Source: Bdellovibrionales bacterium (GTDB lineage Bacteria; Bdellovibrionota; UBA1018). From it: DNA of 10,506 nucleotides. Within the stretch, counting starts at the first letter, position 1; each line of letters opens with the position of its first letter. The DNA is taken from positions 1-10,506 of the forward strand of contig JAGWZD010000038.1 of the NCBI GenBank assembly GCA_018968995.1. The letters are read 5' to 3'. Position numbers and translations under genes: made by a program. The notes beneath the pieces are model-generated. The model was not told the DNA's origin. It ran no database searches and saw only the letters and a program-made list of their open reading frames with translations. Positions 6,297 through 10,506 of the stretch are shown piece after piece.

Positions 6297-8139
6297 TCTG
6301 ACGCTTACTGACTGGAAGCGGCTGTGCCGCAACGGCAGCGACCCACTCCCAATATCGAATCTCTGCTGGCCGCCACCTACGATCGGTCGCCTGCCAAGCA
6401 AGCTCGCGAACCTGTTCGATCGACACATCGCCCTGCAGAACTGCTCCGTGCAAAAGTTTTCCTAAAATCTTGCCGAGATACCTTGAACATAACCAAAGAG
6501 CTATCCTTACATGGACTGAAGACGGACCGGTCACAGACAAAGCCTGCTCTGAAACCGCAGCCATTCCCATGATGGGTGCATTTAACCGACGAACATACGA
6601 TCTCGCCTCTAACTTGCGAGTTCGACCTAAGAAACGAGCCTGCTCCTCTAGGCCCACCAACGTGTACAGCCGAGCCTGCGACTCTACCCAGTCTGCGCCT
6701 TGAGTCGATTTCAGAGTAAGGTAGCGCTGGAGATGATCCTCAGGAAGATCACACTTCCTACGTGGGTTCACCAACAAGCTTCCGAAAAAGCCAAAAGCTT
6801 GATCCATCACCGCCTGAAAAAAAGAATCCTGAGTCTCACCAAAAAAAGACGCCCTAGCCGAATGCCCTTTGGCCAGAATAATAGCAGCAAGTTCCGCAGC
6901 TCCATTAGCGGATGGAGTACCTAAATACAAAAGCCCAGTGCGAGGTACAAAAAATCTGCAATTCCTTAGAACAAGCTCTCTTATCAGTCTTTGTTCTAAT
7001 GTGCTCAAGCGTCTTTCATCACTTAATCCGTCAACAAAATCTGCGCTATAGACACTTTGAAGACTCAAGCGCTCAAACTCAGGAGCAGGAAGCTTCAAAA
7101 AATTCGCCATAGCATCGCCATAAGCCTGAATTTTTGAAAGTGATTCGCTTTCAAGGTCGCAAAGAAACTCATCTTCATCATTGTCTGCGTTAGACATTAT
7201 CGACGAATCTGCATGAGCCAGCCGCAGTGCTCCTGTCGCCGGAAATCTTTCTGATTCAGTTCCAATTCCTTCTGCCCAACTGACCAATGACTGAAGCTTA
7301 TTCCACGGAGTGCTAGAAATGACATGAAAGTTCCGATGATCCAAACGCAGAACGTCATTTCTATGTTCCATCCCGCGCCGAGCTAATTTCCAATAAAGAG
7401 AATCGTTATTCTGATGAACACTCACCCAATCTAAAGGATCACCTAAAGTCTCTGAAGAAATCCTCTCTAAATTAGCTGGAAGATGAGCTCCACCCACATG
7501 AAGCTCTCCATAGAGAACCACAACTTTTGGCCGCATGGCCCTGGGATCTAACGAAGAAAAAAGATCAGTGATTACTCCAGCAGCCCACAAATCTCTTGCG
7601 AGTAAGTCATCACCATCAGTCACTCGCTCCTTCCAGAAAGGTAGCTCTCGCGGACGGTTCAATGCCAACATCTGAACGCCAGTTCGTCGAGCCCAGTCAA
7701 GTAAAGGAGCGTAGTTTTCCCACGGAAATCCCCAATCTTCACGATAACGAATCTTTTGCAAAAATGTGGCGGCATCCATTAGACCCGCCTGATAGGCATC
7801 AAGCTCGGCTTGCCGATGACTAGGCACGAATTCGAGCCCGATGACCCACTTCTCGCCTGCGCGATAGACGTCTTGAACAAGACGAAGCGCCGTTCGTTGG
7901 GCTTGCCCTAAAGTGTGATAATCCGCCACAAAAGTAACGTCCGCCGATCGCATTCGCTCAGTTAAAGCTTGTCGAGAGCTAACCCGAGGTCTTCTCGCAG
8001 AAGCACGAAAAGAAGAAAGATAGGATTTTTCATAGCGCTGAATAGACTGCGGCAGGGCCCCCACTAAACGAGCAGCTTCAAGCTTTAGTGAGCCATAAAT
8101 TCCTTTTTGTAGCTGAAGGAGTCGACTTCTGGCCTTCAC
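6289..8139 (-). CDS. ChaN/Tiki-superfamily protein (haem-binding uptake family) with a long C-terminal extension
   Basis: Numbered from an ATG at 8154 (621 residues). Residues 60-275 match the ChaN-like fold: V73-T-F-V-A-D-Y-H80 with Q84-x-Q-R, the conserved acidic L107-E108-F, N166-R167-P-R-E-L, and the second histidine motif L214-Y-G-E-L-H219. The family is known for haem binding in ChaN and for metalloprotease activity in Tiki, with two GX2H motifs and a Glu; here the first reads A77-D-Y-H80. Most ChaN proteins are lipoproteins of about 280 residues, but this one has a basic N-terminus without signal peptide and about 340 extra residues I do not recognise. The GTG at 8139 is preferred because GGAGG lies four bases before it and it overlaps the upstream stop as GTGA; the ATG at 8154 lacks a Shine-Dalgarno sequence. 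It is the last gene of the kinase-regulator operon, and its 3' end overlaps the convergent gene by 8 bases. Confidence 0.75.
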   Translation of the reverse strand: MKARSRLLQLQKGIYGSLKLEAARLVGALPQSIQRYEKSYLSSFRASARRPRVSSRQALTERMRSADVTFVADYHTLGQAQRTALRLVQDVYRAGEKWVIGLEFVPSHRQAELDAYQAGLMDAATFLQKIRYREDWGFPWENYAPLLDWARRTGVQMLALNRPRELPFWKERVTDGDDLLARDLWAAGVITDLFSSLDPRAMRPKVVVLYGELHVGGAHLPANLERISSETLGDPLDWVSVHQNNDSLYWKLARRGMEHRNDVLRLDHRNFHVISSTPWNKLQSLVSWAEGIGTESERFPATGALRLAHADSSIMSNADNDEDEFLCDLESESLSKIQAYGDAMANFLKLPAPEFERLSLQSVYSADFVDGLSDERRLSTLEQRLIRELVLRNCRFFVPRTGLLYLGTPSANGAAELAAIILAKGHSARASFFGETQDSFFQAVMDQAFGFFGSLLVNPRRKCDLPEDHLQRYLTLKSTQGADWVESQARLYTLVGLEEQARFLGRTRKLEARSYVRRLNAPIMGMAAVSEQALSVTGPSSVHVRIALWLCSRYLGKILGKLLHGAVLQGDVSIEQVRELAWQATDRRWRPAEIRYWEWVAAVAAQPLPVSKRQTI

Positions 8140-8840
8140 TTGCCCTCCGACCATTCGAGAGACAGTCGACAGTAACCACTAATCGGGTCTGGCGGGCATT
8201 CATGGATTCGCAGACGAGAATCTATCGATTCCAGAAAACCCCGAAACCACTCATTGTGCTGACTACATAAAAAATCAGCGACTTCCAGATTTCCTATCAT
8301 CTGATCGCGATGCGGACACGCAAGCAGTACCCAGTCCAGTCGAGCCGAAGTATCCCGCTCCAGAAGAGGCTGACCGGGTGATGGCCAATCTAACCACCCA
8401 AAACCACTCTGGTGTAATGCTAGCGCGCATGAAAGTAAGTTGAATCCCACTGGCTTCGGCAACTGGCTTCTCGATTGATACCCCATCCGTCTCGATATCG
8501 AGGCAAGCTCATCTTTGGCTACGGTACACTGTGCAAAGCGCTGCTCCAGCTGTCGGGAAGTGATACCAAATAAACAAAGCGCCTCTTCCGGGGTTCTGCC
8601 TCCGATCTCAGAGCCACACCACTCTACAAAGCGGCTCTGTTCCGCCGGCCCCGAGAATGCCCTCAACCAAGCCGCCGCATCTTGTGATGACTGATCCGTC
8701 CGGTAGTCCAAAAAAGACTCGAAGTTTTGTGAAGTAGCGCTGCACCAGGCCCGAACTAAATTAACCCGATCTAGGATACCAGAAAAAACTCGTAAATGGC
8801 TCCAGGACACTTGGCGTTCAAGCCAAGGGTACTCACGCAT
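8136..8840 (-). CDS. Unrecognised Cys/Trp-rich protein between the response regulator and the ChaN-like gene
   Basis: I do not recognise the family. Numbered from an ATG at 8852 (238 residues), it holds nine cysteines and ten tryptophans, unusually many for its size. The C-terminal third carries a Cys/His cluster: C179-P-H181, C196-S-Q-H199, H217-E-C219-P and C228. C179-P180 and C219-P220 are Cys-Pro pairs of the type known as haem-regulatory motifs; whether they bind haem or a metal is untested. E90-A-L-C-L-F-G-I-T-S-R-Q-L-E-Q-R-F106 resembles a helix-turn-helix and is similar to the C-terminal HTH of the neighbouring regulator, possibly by chance. No signal peptide or membrane segment is visible. 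The preferred start is the ATG at 8840, six bases after GGAG, giving 234 residues and an 8-base overlap with the regulator gene. It overlaps the ChaN-like gene by 4 bases, so it is part of the same operon. Confidence 0.7.
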   Translation of the reverse strand: MREYPWLERQVSWSHLRVFSGILDRVNLVRAWCSATSQNFESFLDYRTDQSSQDAAAWLRAFSGPAEQSRFVEWCGSEIGGRTPEEALCLFGITSRQLEQRFAQCTVAKDELASISRRMGYQSRSQLPKPVGFNLLSCALALHQSGFGWLDWPSPGQPLLERDTSARLDWVLLACPHRDQMIGNLEVADFLCSQHNEWFRGFLESIDSRLRIHECPPDPISGYCRLSLEWSEGK

Positions 8841-10179
8841 TCGGCTCTCCATCCCGGCGATCTAACTTTCGGTAAATTGTTCGAGAGGTGATGCCGAGAA
8901 GACGAGCGGTCATCGCCTTGTCGCCGTCAGTCGCCTCCAAGGTGCGACGAATTAATAATTCCTCTACATCTTTCAAAGCCGTTCCAAGAGGTATGGAGAT
9001 GCTTGTCTCAGTGGAGGATAATGATGGGAAAACCCCGATATCCGATGGTCGCAAAGTGGCAGGTAAATCACTAGGCTCAATCAAATGGCCAGAACTCAAA
9101 ACAACGGCCCGCTCAATAGCATTAGAAAGCTCTCGGATGTTCCCTGGCCAGGAATGCGATTGCAAAAGCAGTTTCGCCTGCTCAGAAAACCCAGTGATGG
9201 CTTTCCCGTGAGTTTCAGCACACTTTTGAAGAATGTGTTCAGCTAAAGCGAGAATGTCTTCAGGGCGATCTCTTAATGCGGGCACTTGAAGCACAATGAC
9301 TTCCAGTCGATATAAAAGATCTTCGCGAAACCGCCCTGCGGCCACGAGAGCACGTAGATCCTGGTGAGTGGCTGCTACCAAGCGAACATCCACTCGTGTT
9401 GAGCGGGTTGAACCCAGCCGACGAATCTCTCCCTCTTGTAAGACGCGAAGAAGCTTTGATTGCAGCACAAGAGGCATGTCACCAATCTCATCCAGCAGCA
9501 AAGTTCCACCGCTTGCGCTCTCAAAAAGTCCGGGTTTCGCATGACCAGCACCAGAGAAAGCACCTTTCTCGAACCCAAAAAGCTCTGATTCTAAAAGATT
9601 CTCAGGAATCGCTGCGCAGTTAATCGCCACGAAAGCTCGATGAGCGCGAGGACTGAGATCGTGAATCTCACGCGCAATTCTCTCTTTCCCGACTCCACTT
9701 TCACCTTGAACCAGAATGGTTGTGTTCGCTGACGCCACCTTAAGAATCTGATCCCGAAGAGCCGCCATCTTTGAGGATCTGACCGACGGTTCTGAGCTAA
9801 CCGTGGGAACTGACCTCGACAAGGCAACGGAAACAGCATCGAGTAACTGTTTTTTCTTGAAGGGTTTGGACAGGAAATCAACCGCACCCAGCTTCATCGC
9901 CCAAACAGCGTCCTCAACATTACCGTACGCGGTCATTAAAATTACCGGAATCCTGCAGGAAATCACCGATAGTGCCTTTAAAAACTCTAAACCCGACATT
10001 CTCGGCATTCGAACATCTGTAAGAATTGCTTGAAGGCCTGAGAAGTCCTTTGAGCGCACGATATCTAAAGCCTCTTGTGCCCCAGAGGCAGTCACCACTT
10101 CATAGCCCGCCCACTCGAGAATTCGACGCGTGGATTCGAGTCCCTGCAAATCATCATCGACTACTAGAATCCTCTTCAT
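8833..10179 (-). CDS. NtrC-family sigma-54-dependent response regulator
   Basis: A 448-residue transcription activator with three domains. The receiver domain (1-120) has acidic residues D8-D10, phospho-acceptor D55, T83 and K105, all intact. The AAA+ domain (about 133-375) has Walker A G159-E-S-G-V-G-K165, the sigma-54-contacting loop G206-A-F-S-G-A211, Walker B L227-L-L-D230-E231, arginine-finger candidates R285 and R291, and the sensor II region W344-P-G-N-I-R349-E-L. A Ser/Thr-rich linker (about 378-400) leads to a Fis-type helix-turn-helix at 420-440 (A425-R-L-L-G-I-T-S-R-T-I-Y-R-K-L). The loop usually reads GAFTGA; Ser for Thr is a conservative change. When phosphorylated it should bind upstream of sigma-54 promoters and drive open-complex formation. 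It is overlapped by 4 bases (ATGA) by the kinase gene, its obvious partner. Targets are unknown, and no sigma-54 promoter was found in the window. Confidence 0.97.
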   Translation of the reverse strand: MKRILVVDDDLQGLESTRRILEWAGYEVVTASGAQEALDIVRSKDFSGLQAILTDVRMPRMSGLEFLKALSVISCRIPVILMTAYGNVEDAVWAMKLGAVDFLSKPFKKKQLLDAVSVALSRSVPTVSSEPSVRSSKMAALRDQILKVASANTTILVQGESGVGKERIAREIHDLSPRAHRAFVAINCAAIPENLLESELFGFEKGAFSGAGHAKPGLFESASGGTLLLDEIGDMPLVLQSKLLRVLQEGEIRRLGSTRSTRVDVRLVAATHQDLRALVAAGRFREDLLYRLEVIVLQVPALRDRPEDILALAEHILQKCAETHGKAITGFSEQAKLLLQSHSWPGNIRELSNAIERAVVLSSGHLIEPSDLPATLRPSDIGVFPSLSSTETSISIPLGTALKDVEELLIRRTLEATDGDKAMTARLLGITSRTIYRKLDRRDGEPNA

Positions 10180-10506
10180 GTCGACACCTCGGGCGAAAGC
10201 TCAGGGCGAGCTACTGATATAACTCGTTGTTCTGCTGGAAAGACCAGTAAGAAGCTAGCTCCACAAAATTTCTGGTCTGCAGAGTGAGTCACCACTTCAA
10301 CAGTGCCGTGGTGATCTTCCATAACTCTTTTTACCCAAGATAAGCCAAGCCCTGTGCCCTGCGCCTTTGTGGTAGAAAACGGCGCAAAAAGCCTAGATTG
10401 AATTTCAGGTGAAATACCTGGCCCATTATCTCGAATTCTGACCCAAACGGAGCCCGCTTCTGTTGAACCTAAAGTCCACTCAATGCTTGGCTTAACAACA
10501 CCATCT
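10176..10506 (-). CDS. Sensor histidine kinase, C-terminal 109 residues (runs off the right edge)
   Basis: Only the last part of the catalytic ATP-binding domain lies in the window; the sensor and the phospho-accepting histidine lie beyond base 10506. Within the fragment (first full codon at 10505) the G1 box is D26-N-G-P-G-I31, the F box is L39-F-A-P-F-S-T-T-K47, and the G2 box is G50-T-G-L-G-L-S56 followed by W-V-K-R-V-M-E-D-H-H-G. After the last strand (A83-S-F-L-L-V-F) about 20 residues of unconserved tail follow. The TGA stop (10178-10176) overlaps the ATG of the response regulator gene as ATGA, so the two are translationally coupled and very likely a cognate pair. The style of boxes fits the NtrB-like group of kinases that partner sigma-54 activators. 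Its signal cannot be told from this fragment. Confidence 0.95.
   Translation of the reverse strand, partial: DGVVKPSIEWTLGSTEAGSVWVRIRDNGPGISPEIQSRLFAPFSTTKAQGTGLGLSWVKRVMEDHHGTVEVVTHSADQKFCGASFLLVFPAEQRVISVARPELSPEVST

Noticed and set aside
6318..6336. GC-rich hairpins (GCGGC-TGT-GCCGC and GCCG-CAA-CGGC) just after the stop of the 953-aa gene
   Set aside because: No T-tract follows on either strand, and the bases encode an Ala-rich stretch (W-V-A-A-V-A-A-Q) of the ChaN-like protein, so an intrinsic terminator is not supported.
6093..6428. Minus-strand open frame spanning the convergent gene ends
   Set aside because: It overlaps both real genes in other frames, and its translation is a low-complexity shadow without motifs.

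Overview
The window looks like a chromosomal segment of a Gram-negative bacterium of roughly balanced GC content. It encodes a lipoprotein with a clean lipobox, a conserved rsmD-coaD housekeeping pair and a sigma-54-type two-component system. The overall flavour (orphan lipoprotein, NtrC-type regulator, several large unrecognised proteins) is what I would expect from the Bdellovibrionota or another former deltaproteobacterial lineage. That placement is inference and is not proven by the sequence. The window is almost fully coding, and the only sizeable gap is about 150 bases (3282-3434).

Left block (1-3281, all minus strand, transcribed right to left): an unrecognised acidic 165-aa protein, then rsmD (16S rRNA guanine-N2 methyltransferase), coaD (phosphopantetheine adenylyltransferase), a class I aspartate-type aminotransferase, and the first 140 residues of a lipoprotein that runs off the left edge. 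The first four genes touch or overlap, or are two bases apart, so they look like one translationally coupled operon. The lipoprotein follows after about 30 bases, and its Shine-Dalgarno sequence lies inside a small perfect hairpin.

Middle (3435-6296, plus strand): one large 953-aa gene transcribed divergently from the left block. Its layout follows that of gamma-type N6-adenine DNA methyltransferases of the Eco57I/type IIG/PglX kind: helical N-terminus, a motif II/III-like YG-E-N-F segment, an LRPGG segment and a TaqI-like C-terminal part. The SAM-binding and NPPY catalytic motifs cannot be found where they should be. It is probably a catalytically dead methyltransferase-fold protein and is the most unusual item in the window.

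Right block (6289-10506, all minus strand): a histidine kinase (only its last 109 residues are in the window), an NtrC-type sigma-54 response regulator, an unrecognised Cys/Trp-rich protein with two Cys-Pro motifs, and a long cytoplasmic ChaN/Tiki-superfamily protein. Each gene overlaps the next by 4 to 8 bases when the best-supported starts are used. This block appears to be a signalling operon whose last two genes are of unknown role. Its final gene converges on the large middle gene, and the two coding regions overlap by 8 bases.
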